A stretch of DNA of 64,000 bases from Lepraria neglecta. Taxonomy: Eukaryota > Ascomycota > Lecanoromycetes > Lecanorales > Stereocaulaceae. The stretch spans positions 372,001 to 436,000 of the forward strand of contig CM065650.1 of assembly GCA_033220425.1 (NCBI GenBank). The letters are read 5' to 3'. A program made the position numbers and the translations under genes. A model generated the notes under the pieces. It was not told where the DNA came from, did no database searches, and saw nothing but the letters and a program-made list of their open reading frames with translations. Below are positions 23,214-33,499 of the stretch, in pieces; position 1 is the stretch's first letter; each line of letters starts with the position of its first letter.

Positions 23214-24471
23214 GTCGCGATGGTCACGCCACGAACAGTCAACTTCCCAAACAAAGTCTCTGTTTTCCCGGCATTGTATTGCTTCGATTTGACGAGCTCA
23301 ACCAAGACATGAATCGAGGTCAAGAGGGTCTCCTTTGGAATCGGGTTATTCCCCGCGACGGCGAATTGATATATGGCCTGCGTCATAACCGCGGCCGCGG
23401 CGGGATCGCTGATTGCGGAGGCGAGTTGCGGATACGTGGTACTCAAGCCTGAGTCGGCTTATAGAGTCGTGTATGCATTGGTGACGAGATCGGCCAATAT
23501 ACCCGTCATCACTTTAGTGGCTGCGGTTCTGATCGTTATGCGAATGCCGTCAGTTCCAAGATTGATAGTGGGAACACGTTTGGCAAGGCGTCGGCCGCCG
23601 GGCTGGCTCGATAATGTGGGGGACGGTGCTGCCACGGCACTTTCTGTCCCTGAGGGCTGGGTCGTGTTTGTGGCAAGCAGGTCTCCAAAGCTGGGCGTGA
23701 CGAAGAAGTCAATGGAACGTGTATGGTCATCCATTTCGACGTAGCCGTTCCAAGTCAAGCTGTTGTCGGGGTACTGGGATGTCAAGTTGCCCAAGAATCC
23801 AGCGATGAGACTGAAATTCCCCCAGTTGAAGGGCTCGCTGCCCGAGCCAGCCACACCATATGAGATAGCCACTAGAGTCAGACCTCTCGAAGTCAATCTG
23901 AAATGATCGTGATTTGACTCATTGCCTTGTAAGGTTCCAGTATTGAATGTGTTGATACCGTAGGCCTCAGCCTCTTGAAAGAATGGCACCAAAGTTGTTG
24001 GGTCTACAGCAACCGTATACACTGTGAGACCATCCGCAGTAACCATAGAACCTGTCGTGGCAGTGAGGAATATCTTATTGGTGATGTCTCTGCTCGATAG
24101 TGTACTATCGGAGGATGTTGGACCATTGGGAGAAGTCGAAGACTTTTGGAGGGGCTGAAAGATTGTAGTCGGTTCTGTTGCATTCAATCCTGATTCCGTT
24201 GGCATTTGCAATGGGTTTGAAAGTGAAGTCCGCAAGATCAAAGGCATCAGTTCCACTACCGGTGGTAGTGGTGTTATTGGTGATGGGTAATTATCGCCAT
24301 CAGCTCCACCACCGACAGCATTGTCGGTTTCGTTAGCGGGAGTGGTACCGTTAATGGAATAGGCATTGGCGACAGCGGTAGAGTCCTAGTTGGCTTGAGG
24401 ATTCGGCCTCGTATATGAATTATCAAGGAGAAGATGCACGAAAGAAGAGGCAAACGTCTGAAATCGAGCAT
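23210..24471 (-). CDS. secreted hypothetical protein
   Basis: The largest exon (up to 24256, ending near 23512) is followed by an intron (donor GTATAT, acceptor ACTCAG, about 55 bp) and a last exon ending TGA at 23210. The product has many Thr, Ser and Asn and several potential N-glycosylation sites, with SSRDITNKIFLTATTGSMVT and VAISYGVAGSGSEPFNWG among its better-conserved-looking blocks. A signal-peptide-like start (MLDFRRLPLLSCIFSLIIH) lies at 24471, but I could not prove how it joins: an intron ending CAACTAG may connect it. Between about 24285 and 24120 another frame reads more protein-like than the open one (see findings). Function unknown. Its stop overlaps the ATG of the decayed NACHT gene. 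Confidence 0.5.
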
Positions 24472-25422
24472 GTTCGGTATGGGTGAGAAAGAAGAAGCTA
24501 TATACTTTGACGGGTACTTTTGTCTTGCAATTGGCGGGTCTGATGATCAAAGGCGGTGCAATACCCCATATATATATTCTATCAATGACGTTGAAGCAAA
24601 CAATAAGTACTAGAGATTTAAAATAAAAGACGGGAAATAAATCAAAACTTCAAAAGTAACAACAATCATAGCAGTACCACGTTTTACAAGGACGGGCATC
24701 GCATAAATGTTTCCTAATCCCTGTGAACAGGCCATGATGCAGTCATAGCAGACGTTGCCAAAGGTAATAGTACACTCGGTGTTCTTCGCATATTCCATCA
24801 AACACTCGCCGGCGGCTTTCGAGAAAGGCCAATGGGACGGGACGAGATGAAAGTCTCCATCTTAATCTTCAGCATACTATGTTTAGAGCAAAAAAAAGGT
24901 GTCTGCCCGCTGTCATGAGGTAGATTCGAAGTGGGTGACAAGGAGGTTTTTAGACGGAGCATAGACGTTTCATGCACATGCGCGAAACCTGGACGCTGTA
25001 TCACTACTTACTACTTAGACTCCTTAGGGTACCGCCCAGTCCGGCACCTCCAGGAATTGGGACATCACTGCAGTTTTAGCAGACTGCGTTCTTCGAAACA
25101 AAAAAGCGGTAGCCCAGGCAGGCTGAAGGACAGCTTTGACTGAGCAGGGGAAACGTTTTCTATCGTGTTTTGATTTGAGCCCCTGTCAAGCGACGGCTCG
25201 GGAAAGGCGCGTGGAGCGTCTGTTGAGTAGAGCGGCTGTTGATGAATATTGAAACTGTTGCCCTCTCTCCACTCATTATCCAACTCCCGTGGCGTCACCG
25301 GAAAGATCTTGTGGCTTTCGGGTATTGACAGCACGGGAAATGTACTGATGCACAGGACATGGGCTGCCAAAACCTTAGTGCCCCACTACCTGACAAGACG
25401 CTTCTCAGCCCGGCCTCTCAGG
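24472..25422. other. intergenic, no gene recognised
   Basis: About 950 bp, A/T-rich in its first third. It contains the promoter of the secreted protein on the minus strand and that of folylpolyglutamate synthase on the plus strand. Short frames only. Confidence 0.45.
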
Positions 25423-27042
25423 ATGGGGCGTACTTACGCAGTAAGCCAGCTTGGGCCAGCTCTGAACGACTTGTCCCACTCACATTGCGCCCTAGGATGC
25501 CATAACGGCCCTCAATACTTTACAGAGCAATTTCTCCATTGTCGATCAAATAAGGAAGGAAGGCAGGAGCTTGAATAGGAATGCAATACCTGAGATGATT
25601 GAATGGTGCCGGAGGATAGGATATGAGGTGTGAGCCTCTGCCGCAGCCAATTTCACGAAAGAGACGAGGCTGAGACCGATAACAGCCGTCAGATCTCAAT
25701 GCTTTGAACGTCATACATATCGCGGGAACGAAAGGGAAGGGTTCAACCAGTGCAATCATCTCTTCCATCTTGGCCCAATATCTGCCGTCCACAGCTCAAA
25801 CGAATCCCCTAGTGAATAAAGTTGGCCTGTACACCTCACCTCACCTTCGCTTCGTACGAGAGCGAATACAGATCAATAACGAGCCTCTTTCGGAGGCAGC
25901 CTTCGCAAAATATTTCTTTGAGACATGGGACCGACTGGAGGAGTCAGCACGCGTGCAAGGCGAGCCTACCGACACATCATGCAAACCGGTTTATTTCCGC
26001 TACCTGTGCCTGATGGCCTTCCACACATACATAAGGGAGGGAGTTGATACGGCCATAATTGAATGCGGCATTGGTGGCGAGTTTGATAGCACCAACATAC
26101 TCGTGGCTCCTCGAGTTACCGGGATTACGAGCTTGGGCATCGACCATACAATAATGCTTGGCAATACCATCGAAGAGATAGCGTGGCATAAAGGCGGCAT
26201 CATGAAAGCCGGGGCGCCATGCTTCACCGCGCCCCAGCCTCCCACTGCGCTCGAGGTACTCTGCAAACGCGCAGCAGATATACCAGTCGAGCTTCATGTC
26301 GTCGAACGGGACCCTGCGCTCGAAAATATCAAGCTTGGCCTCGCTGCCGACTTCCAGCAGACCAATGCTAGCCTTGCCATTGCAATTGCTGATTATCACC
26401 TCTACGCCCTTGGCCATGGTCATCCCCGCCACGGTGACGACCTACCTCCTGAATTCATCCGTGGCCTTGAACAGGTACGCTGGGCGGGCCGATGCGAGAC
26501 ACGCTATGAGGAGAATATAACATGGCGAATTGACAGTGGCCACACACTGGAGAGCATCGAAGTTGCAAGCTCGTGGTTCGCGTCTTTGATACCCCCCAGC
26601 AGCTACCACAGGTGGAAAACGAACACGCATCCTACTCTTTAATCAGCAAGTGCGAGACGCGAACGCTTTAGCCAAGGCTCTCCACACCACACTCGCTGCC
26701 GCTTTACAAGACGAGCGGCCATTCACTCATGCGGTGTTCTGTACTAATATTACCTTCAAGGAAGCTGGCTATAGACCTGATCTGATGAGTTTAAACATGA
26801 GCGGTACAGCTATAGATGCACTCGAAGTGCAAAAAGGATTGGCAGAGACGTGGAGAGGCATCGATGAACAGACCAAAGTGGAGGTGAAAGGGACGATTGA
26901 GGAAGCTGTGGAGTGGTGTAGGGATATTGCCAGGGATGACGAAGGCAAGGTGATGGTCTTGGTCACGGGAAGTACACACCTCGTCGGTGGATTCCTGGAG
27001 GTATTGGAGACTGGCGGAAAGAAGGGAGACAGCTCTTCCTGA
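25423..27042 (+). CDS. MET7: folylpolyglutamate synthase, one apparent frameshift
   Basis: Adds gamma-linked glutamates to folates; it acts in cytosol and mitochondria and is required for methionine and one-carbon metabolism. Exon 1 (25423-25440) encodes MGRTYA. Exon 2 (25496-25627) encodes the ALNTLQSNFSIVDQIRKEGR and IPEMIEWCRRIGYE blocks. Exon 3 starts at 25686 with PSDLNALNVIHIAGTKGKGS, the ATP-binding P-loop. Further landmarks are GLYTSPHLRFVRERI, ECGIGGEFDSTN, GIDHTIMLGNTIEEIAWHKG, GHTLESIEVASSWFAS and, after the shift, RILLFNQQVRDANALAKAL, then VLVTGSTHLVGGFLEVL. The two parts are in different frames; the change lies within about 26595-26620. No intron of the right length avoids deleting conserved residues. 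Because this is a housekeeping enzyme and the rest is perfect, a sequence or assembly error is likely. Confidence 0.9.
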
Positions 27043-27200
27043 AATCCTCTAGTCCTCAAAGACATAATAGATTTTGGCGCTCAACGTGCAGATGTAGATA
27101 TTCTTCAACAGATAGACTTCTATTTAACTAAAGCTCACGCTTACTCTCTGCAAGCTAGCTTCAGACAAGTTGTACCATCATTGAGTCCTTGCCATGCACC

Positions 27201-29483
27201 TCAAGTCTTCCCAGCCTCAATCCTCCTCCTCTTTCCCCTCAACTTCTCAGCCTCCTCATCCTTCGCCTTGTTAGAATACAACATCTTATCAACCAGCTTC
27301 CTCTTCTTCCGTCCCATCATCATTTTCCTCCTCTCCAACTCCTCTTCCTCCTCCCTCCTCTTCCTCGCCGCCTTCTTCCTCGCTTCGTCACCTTTAATCT
27401 GCTTTAGGATGCCCTTGACTGGTGTGCCATTAGCTTTGGTGATTTGAGCAGATTCAGAGAACGTCAGGCCGGCGGCTTCGGCTTCGAGTTCGCGCTGGTG
27501 TTGGGTGAGGGCAGTTTCGGTTTCGGATTCTGAGGCCGCTTGGTCGTCGAAGCCGGCGAAGGAGGATGTGGCGGAGGTGGCAGATTGGGCGGAGTCAGAG
27601 TCGGATTCGCTGCCTGCGACGTCCATGCCGTGGTCGTCTATCATATCCGTATCTGTGGGAGGTTTGGCCTTCGAGGCTGGGACCGCATCTTCAGCGTCTA
27701 CCTCAGAGTCCTCCTCTTCCTCGTCATCAAGGCCCTCAGCTTCCTCTGCTTCCCCTTCTCTTTCTTGTTCCGCGAGTGGAGCAGTAGGATCATAAGCGCC
27801 TTTCGTGGGCTTGACCCAGGGGCTCAAATGAGGAGGTAGAGTAGCGCCAGGAGCATACAGATCGGGTCGTAGAAGTTTGGCTTCGTTGATGCAATCCCAT
27901 ACCCATTGTGGCTGAACATATGTGCGACCCGGTATCCTATGTCCGGGTCTTACGACCTGTGTAGCTGGGACGTCCGAGTCAGTATTGGATACTTGTTCTT
28001 CCGGTAAGCTGGATAATGGTGGGCGGTCGACCACTTGGTGAGTAATTGTTGGGTCACTCTCGTTGTTCGTAAAGGCACCGTCACCCAGGACTTCTTCCCA
28101 GCCTATTCGCTTGCAACCAAAAGAGCGAAGGATGAACTCGAGAGGTTGCCTGGGCGTTTCTCGACATAGGAAGAACGTAAAGGGCGCGAAAAGTGAGCCT
28201 TCTTCATTCCCACTTGCCTGTGGCTGCGGTAGTATGTCTGCATCGTCTCCAGTGGTCTCGAAGGTGTCTATGGCATCATTAATGGCCTCCTCAGCCCCCG
28301 GCGCATTGCCATCTTGGATGTCAAAGTCCGCATCTGGAAGCTCTTCGACTGCAGCGATCTGCTTCTGAATCTCTTCATTGGCGCCCCTGGCCTCTATTTC
28401 TCCATCCATGTCGCCATTGACATGCCTATTCGCCTGTGCCTCAATCTGCTTCGGCTCTTCAATGCCTCTACCCTCGAGTGTAATCGCGCCGAGCTCCCCT
28501 CCTTGCTCGTCGCTCTTCGCATTGAACTTCGGAGGATAAACCAAACCTATTGATGTGTAGAGTCGGAAGTTGACGAAGCCTAAGAGCGTGGTGTAGAACT
28601 CGACGAACGTTCCCATGATTCGGAAGTCGACATCTCCTGTGACTCTTTGCACAAATTTATATGGTACTAGCCATAAAATGTCTTGCCCCTGCACAGTAGC
28701 CTGGTAGTATATGCCTTTGATTGAGAGGAAGGATTTTCGGAGGGAGTTGGTGGTAATCAGATAGTGCTCGAATTCGAGGCAGAGTCTCTGGCAGAGAGCG
28801 ATAGTCTTCGGAGGAACTGTGGATGTGGATGGGAGATTGGCGAATAGGAACAGGAGAGATAAGGCATCATCGAGATCTCGGAGTGCATCGACGAACGTGG
28901 GATATCTCTCCTTGATGATATGATCCAGCGAGAGCTTTGGTGCTCCCTTTTTCTCTAACCTTGCTGCATCACCGACTTCTCCCCTGCCTAGCGATCTTGC
29001 AATTTTCTTGGCTAATGCCTTGTGGTCGCGGAATTTGGCTAGCAGAGGCTCATGTAGGAGGTATTGTATGTCTTTCGTGTAGTAGAAGGTCGTCAAATGT
29101 GTAGAGGACTTGCTCGCTTTCTTTTTGTTCCTGGGTTCTCGAGGGTATATCCCTGCAGGATCAATCTTGAGCATTCAATCGCAGTAAAGCTGGAATTATC
29201 TTACCTTTGAATATGCATAGTCGTCGAAAGTCTGGCAAGGAGATCTGAAGTTTGCGCACTGCTTGTGTTCGCGTACTAGCTTTCTATCAGCATCCTGAAA
29301 AGGGACCGCGGCATAGCGCTAGGAGGTGGGAGTGTAGAAGGAGGAGTGCTGGTAATGCCAATATAGTTAGAGGGAGACACACATGAAGTTTTTCGCTTGC
29401 CCAGATGTGCCTGTATGTTTTGTCAGTAAGAGAGATTGGAACAGCGTAGGAGTGGCATTACCCTTCTTCTTGATTTTCCCCAT
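27201..29483 (-). CDS. NOP7: Pescadillo homologue, 60S ribosome assembly factor
   Basis: Nucleolar subunit of the PeBoW (Nop7-Erb1-Ytm1) complex needed for 27S pre-rRNA processing. Four exons (29483-29462, 29410-29383, 29275-29205, 29152-27201) give 690 residues. The first two exons are tiny (22 and 28 bp) and encode [16 protein letters not shown]; they are supported by exact phase matches to [20 protein letters not shown]. The Pescadillo N-terminal domain spans to about residue 300 ([47 protein letters not shown]). A BRCT domain follows at about 380-490 ([30 protein letters not shown]). The C-terminus is acidic, then a long basic coiled coil with [20 protein letters not shown]. It is divergent from the PIG-U gene. 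Confidence 0.96.
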
Positions 29484-29721
29484 CGTTGCTTTTCTTGGGT
29501 CAGAGGAATGGAGGGAAACTTGTGCTCGCCTTTAGTCCAAAGATTTTTAAAGTTCGCTGTGGTAGTGGAATTTTACCCGGCTCCAGCTCGGCAAGACCTT
29601 CCCCGCTTGCGGCGGTACCTCAAGCTCTCCGTTCTGTACACATCGAAGCTTCAATTGCACTATTGCGGCTTTCAGTAGCTGCCTCTCTTTAGTAGGAAGC
29701 TGTTGTGGTGAAAGCTGTCTC
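29484..29721. promoter_or_regulatory. divergent promoter between NOP7 and PIG-U
   Basis: 238 bp between start codons of two core genes transcribed outward. It must contain both promoters. No named motif is evident. Confidence 0.45.
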
Positions 29722-31207
29722 ATGATGGTCATCGACCGGCGAAAAGCACTCCTCTTCGGCTCCGCAACAACCCTCAGACTGCTCCTGTTCTTCGCGTTCC
29801 CTTCCCTACCAGACCTTCTAACAGGCCGAGTGGAGATATCGACACCAGTTACGAGCTTCAAGCGACGTGTGTAGTCCTGCTTTGGGTGATGGGGCATTAA
29901 CTGACTGGCGTTCAGTACAGGAAGGCCTTTTTCTTTACACACATAACGTCTCCCCCTACGATGGCGGCGTCTTTCACCAGGCAAGTGCATACTACGGCAA
30001 ATTCTATGGAGATTTTTGTCGCTGACAAGAGAAACACAGGCCCCATTACTGCTGTCTCTCTTCGCGCTCATTCCATCCTCCCTCTTCTCTCCTCTGACAA
30101 GCCTCCTTTACATCGCTCTCGACCTCCTCTGCGCCAATGCACTTATACAAATCGCCGAGTCCGGCGAGGCTGGCTCCTCACGGCTCTTTACATCGCCACG
30201 GAACGAATTGAAATGGGACGGCATAGCCATTGGGGCAGCGTAAGTGGGCATGGTTCGAGGGTCCCTCGTAGACTGACGGGCTCCCAGATACCTATTCAAT
30301 CCTTTCACGATCGCAACCTGCATCGGCCGACCCATCAGCGTGTTCACCAATTGCGCCATCCTATACGCGATTGCAAAGGCTGTCTCCGGAAAGCCAATGA
30401 GCTCGATATTAGCCTTGGGACTTGCTTCATACCTCTCGCTCTACCCGATCCTCTTGCTCCCTCCTCTAATACTACTATGCTATGACAGACAAGCAAGAGA
30501 CAAAAAGGAAACCCCGCCTATAAGCACCTTCGCCATCAAATACACCTCCCTCTTTTTTGCGACCAAAGTCTGGTTCCTATACATCTCCAACATCCTGACC
30601 GGCGGATCATGGGAGTTCATATCTTCGACGTACAGTGTACAATTACTTCTTCCTGACCTCACACCAAACATGGGACTCTGGTGGTACTTCTTCATCGAGA
30701 TGTTTGATTCATTCCGGGAGTTCTTCTTGGGGGTATTCTGGCTGCATTTGGGAGGCTACGTTGGCGGCTTGTGCATTCGAGTTCGGAGGCAGCCGCTGTT
30801 TATAATCACAACTTTGCTTGGGATCTTTGCTATTTTCAAGCCGTATCCAAGTCTTTCGGATACGTCATTGTATTTTGCTATGCTGCCACTATACAGGCAC
30901 ATCTTCCCTCGTAAGTCCTGCTCCACTGACCAGCACTTTACGTGCTCTTCCATACTGATGCTTCCCAGTAATGCGCTACACCTTCTTCGCCATGGCAACC
31001 ATCCTGTACGCATCGCTCCTCGGCCCAGCATTCTACTACCTCTGGATATATGCCGGCTCAGGCAACGCCAACTTCTTCTACGCCATCACTCTCGTCTGGA
31101 GTCTTGGCTTGTCCGAGATCGTGGCCGATTCGCTGTTCGCCGTCCTTCGAGATGAATGGGAGGTAGAGCGGCCGGAGATGAAGGGCAAAGACGTTAGACA
31201 GATATAG
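29722..31207 (+). CDS. GAB1: GPI transamidase subunit PIG-U/Gab1
   Basis: Polytopic ER membrane subunit of the complex that attaches GPI anchors to proteins. The first exon starts MMVIDRRKALLFGSATTLRL, followed by a short exon (LQEGLFLYTHNVSPYDGGVF). The next intron is a GC-AG intron, CAG|GCAAGT to ACACAG. Then come PLLLSLFALIPSS, LFNPFTIATCIGRPISVFTN and ASYLSLYPILLLPPLILL. The conserved GLWWYFFIEMFDSFREFF and PYPSLSDTSLYFAMLPLYRH blocks come next, and the last exon (LMRYTFFAMATILYASLLGP) ends at 31207. There are at least eight hydrophobic segments. A second in-frame ATG follows directly after the first. The family is clear from the FRXFF-type block. Its 3' end converges on the Nat4 gene with 44 bp between stops. 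Confidence 0.94.
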
Positions 31208-31251
31208 ACCATCCACCAAAGGATCAATCAATCTTCGCACAACCATATCTC

Positions 31252-31980
31252 TCATCTTGCTTTCCGTTTCTTGAAACTCCCATCCTTGTTTCCCTTTTCC
31301 TTATTGACGTCCCCCAAAGACTTCGACAGAATCATATAATCCACCTCCTTAACAACCCCACCCCTCAACTTCCTAGCCCTAGGCGAAAACTCATCCACCT
31401 CATACCCCAACATCTCATAAAACCCCACCGCAGCCTCATTCTTCTTAAAAACAGTCAACATAGCCTTCTCCACCCCCGCCTTCCTCCCCACCTCCTCCAT
31501 CATATCCATCAGCTTCTTGCCCAACCCTTTCCCTTGTAGCTGAGGTGAGAGATGGATTTCGTAGAGATAGATGACTTCGTAGCCGTCTTCGTAGGTGAGC
31601 ATGAAGGACATGAAGCCTTCCATATCCTGACCCTGACTCCAGTTTCCGCTTTCGTCTCCATGTGTTTGCTTCAGGAGTACATATCTCAGATCCGGCAGCT
31701 TCATCTCCCTCTTCTTTTTGGCTGGTGACCAGCCCATACTTGAAGCTTCGTAGTCGGCTGAGCTCGTGCTGACGATGAAGTTGAAGCACGCGCGGAACAC
31801 GTTGCTTGGGAGCGTAGAGGGGCTTTCGAGGGATATATCGTAGGTTGTAGAGATGCTTTTGTGGGTATGCCTGATCGCGGAATCGTGGGCCCAGAATTTC
31901 GCGCGGTATTCAGGTAGTGGGAGCGCATTGAGGGTTTCGATGATGGTTCTCGGGGCCATGGTGGGCGTGAGGTTTATCAT
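31252..31980 (-). CDS. NAT4: histone H4/H2A N-alpha-acetyltransferase (NatD)
   Basis: NatD (yeast Nat4, human NAA40) acetylates the N-terminal serine of histones H4 and H2A. Single exon, 242 residues from the ATG at 31980, or 235 from the in-frame ATG at 31959 (MAPRTIIETL), which may be the true start. The family signature DYEASSMGWSPAKKKREM is present, then RYVLLKQT, FMSFMLTYEDGYEVIYLYEI and the acetyl-CoA pyrophosphate-binding loop QLQGKGLGKKLM of the GNAT fold. AMLTVFKKNEAAVGFYEMLG and the C-terminal DYMILSK follow. The C-terminus adds a basic tail (GSFKKRKAR). A telobox-like CCCTAA repeat lies about 113 bp upstream of the ATG. Confidence 0.94.
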   Translation of the reverse strand: MINLTPTMAPRTIIETLNALPLPEYRAKFWAHDSAIRHTHKSISTTYDISLESPSTLPSNVFRACFNFIVSTSSADYEASSMGWSPAKKKREMKLPDLRYVLLKQTHGDESGNWSQGQDMEGFMSFMLTYEDGYEVIYLYEIHLSPQLQGKGLGKKLMDMMEEVGRKAGVEKAMLTVFKKNEAAVGFYEMLGYEVDEFSPRARKLRGGVVKEVDYMILSKSLGDVNKEKGNKDGSFKKRKAR

Positions 31981-32399
31981 GGGGCTCCAAACGCCTCGGT
32001 AGGCTCAAGCTTTTGGTCTGCGAGTGCCTGAGTGGCACTGGTGAAGAAGAGCAACAAACGCGTCAATGGAAACGCGAGGTCATTCCTGCAGGCTAACCCT
32101 AACCCTAAATTTGTCCTGCTCGACCTTGCTGTCGCTGCTCCTGTGTCTCCGCTCACATGAAAATTGCTGTTTCAAAGAAAATTTATCCTCTATTGATCTC
32201 TATCCTGGACTAGCTATCTGTGCAAGACTGCATTCTTTGGTTGAAGTATTGAATCTCGCTATGTAGCAAGGGGAAGGGTCCGAAAGGAATATCCTAGCCA
32301 TGGGGAATAGCCACCATTCCACCCGTTTTTTCTTGCTCGATCTATTTTCCCAAGGCCTTGAACAAGAATTCCTAGCCAGGAAGTATACTATCCTCCCAC
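31981..32399. promoter_or_regulatory. NAT4 upstream region with telobox-like repeat
   Basis: Positions 32093-32108 read CTAACCCTAACCCTAA, two and two-thirds copies of the telomeric CCCTAA unit. In many fungi such short copies upstream of genes are binding sites for Tbf1-like telobox factors. The position, close upstream of NAT4, fits that role better than a fused chromosome end. The rest is unremarkable. Confidence 0.5.
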
Positions 32400-32720
32400 C
32401 CTTTCTTCCCTGGCCTCATAAAAATGTCGTATATATGCTTAGCACCAGGCACAATCAGCACCTCGCTCTCAACTCCAGCTTCCTTCAAAGCCTTGCCGAA
32501 CTCGACCGCCATAGTCTCAGGTATCATCTTATCTTTCTCCCCGTGAATAACGAAGGTAGGCGTCTTGTATTACTGCGACGGACCTGGGCCATTGGGCTGA
32601 TTGCTACAACGCGCTCGGGGTCTGGGTTGGAGCCCCTCTTGTGTCTCCGCCGCAAAGCCGTTGAGAAGGAATGGTACGAATTTCGGAGCCTTGTTCATTC
32701 CCAGTACTAGCTCTGAGCGT
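32400..32720 (-). pseudogene. alpha/beta-hydrolase fossil (C-terminal part)
   Basis: The minus strand encodes a stretch beginning TFVIHGEKDKMIPETMA and continuing to SEVLIVPGAKHIYDIFM, with an upstream fragment APKFVPFLLNGFAAETQ. The spacing of HGEKDK (acid residue) and PGAKH (catalytic histidine) is that of the dienelactone-hydrolase-like alpha/beta-hydrolases. The nucleophile half is missing, so it is a broken remnant. It lies directly next to the synthase fossil and may have belonged to the same old locus. Confidence 0.5.
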
Positions 32721-32869
32721 GGGTCCCAGGCTCCAATCCTGCGTATTCAGGGTTCGGCTTCTTGATGGTGTAGCTGGAGATCTGTCATAGAATTCAAACA
32801 TAACAGTCATGAAGGTTCTCGTCTCTGGATCTCCTCCATGTCCATGAAACGGTCCGGCCATTCTTCAGC

Positions 32870-33320
32870 GCGCGGCTCATGCCAAGCTTCAGGTGCGTTG
32901 GCTCTTCTTTGAGCGCTTCTGTTGGAAACTCAGGTCGGCTCTTGACTATTTCCATTGCCCGATCGATATAGGGAAGCCAGTGGCGCGTTCGCTCGAATTG
33001 ATAGGGGGGCAGCCAGATAGGCTACAACCCATTTTCGCGAGGATAGACAAAGCTCCAGTGCTGACCTTCAACGCCTTGCCTCCAGAGGTTAGTTGTAGCA
33101 TCCGCTATCGGCCACATGGGGTCCTTCGTGCCAGCTGACTTGATAGCCTGAAAGATATTGCTCTTGGGATCTGCGACGGACTTCGTAACCATAGCTATGA
33201 CGGGCGTGTCGACGCCGGCTTCAAGAAATGATCGCGATCCTCCTACGTACTCCTGAAATCACCTTTGCCTGGACTCCGACTTGATTATAGGCTTTTACTA
33301 TGGTCCATTCTTTCGTCTAC
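32870..33320 (-). pseudogene. polyketide synthase fossil (end of acyltransferase domain)
   Basis: Remnant of a fungal type I polyketide synthase, recognised from the end of the acyltransferase domain and the linker that follows it: the block around ADATTNLWRQGVEGQHW and then LPPYQFERTRHWLPY, which is diagnostic of these enzymes. Only about 450 bp can be recognised out of an ancestral gene of several kb. It is broken. The readable identity of the diagnostic motif suggests moderate rather than great age. Confidence 0.65.
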
Positions 33321-33499
33321 GGGTTGAGCCAGCAATACCGCAGACCCTCTTATTCGCCGCTTCGGACCTCGTCCGCGCTGCAGCTCATCCGGAGTCTGCT
33401 GCCTCCGCCTTCCCTTGCCGGCTATCGTTTCATTACTGCTTAGCTCCTCTACAACTCGGCTACGTTACCTCAGCATGGGGCGAAGATTCCACAGCGCAA

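Noticed and set aside
26536-26611. A 76-bp intron that would restore the folylpolyglutamate synthase frame
   Set aside because: It would delete the conserved GHTLESIEVASSWFAS block.
29153-29174. ATG at 29174 as the start of NOP7
   Set aside because: It lies inside an intron; the spliced upstream exons supply the conserved [15 protein letters not shown] start.
32093-32108. Interstitial telomere as evidence of chromosome fusion
   Set aside because: Fewer than three repeat units, close to a start codon and matched by a second case at 59368; a promoter motif is simpler.
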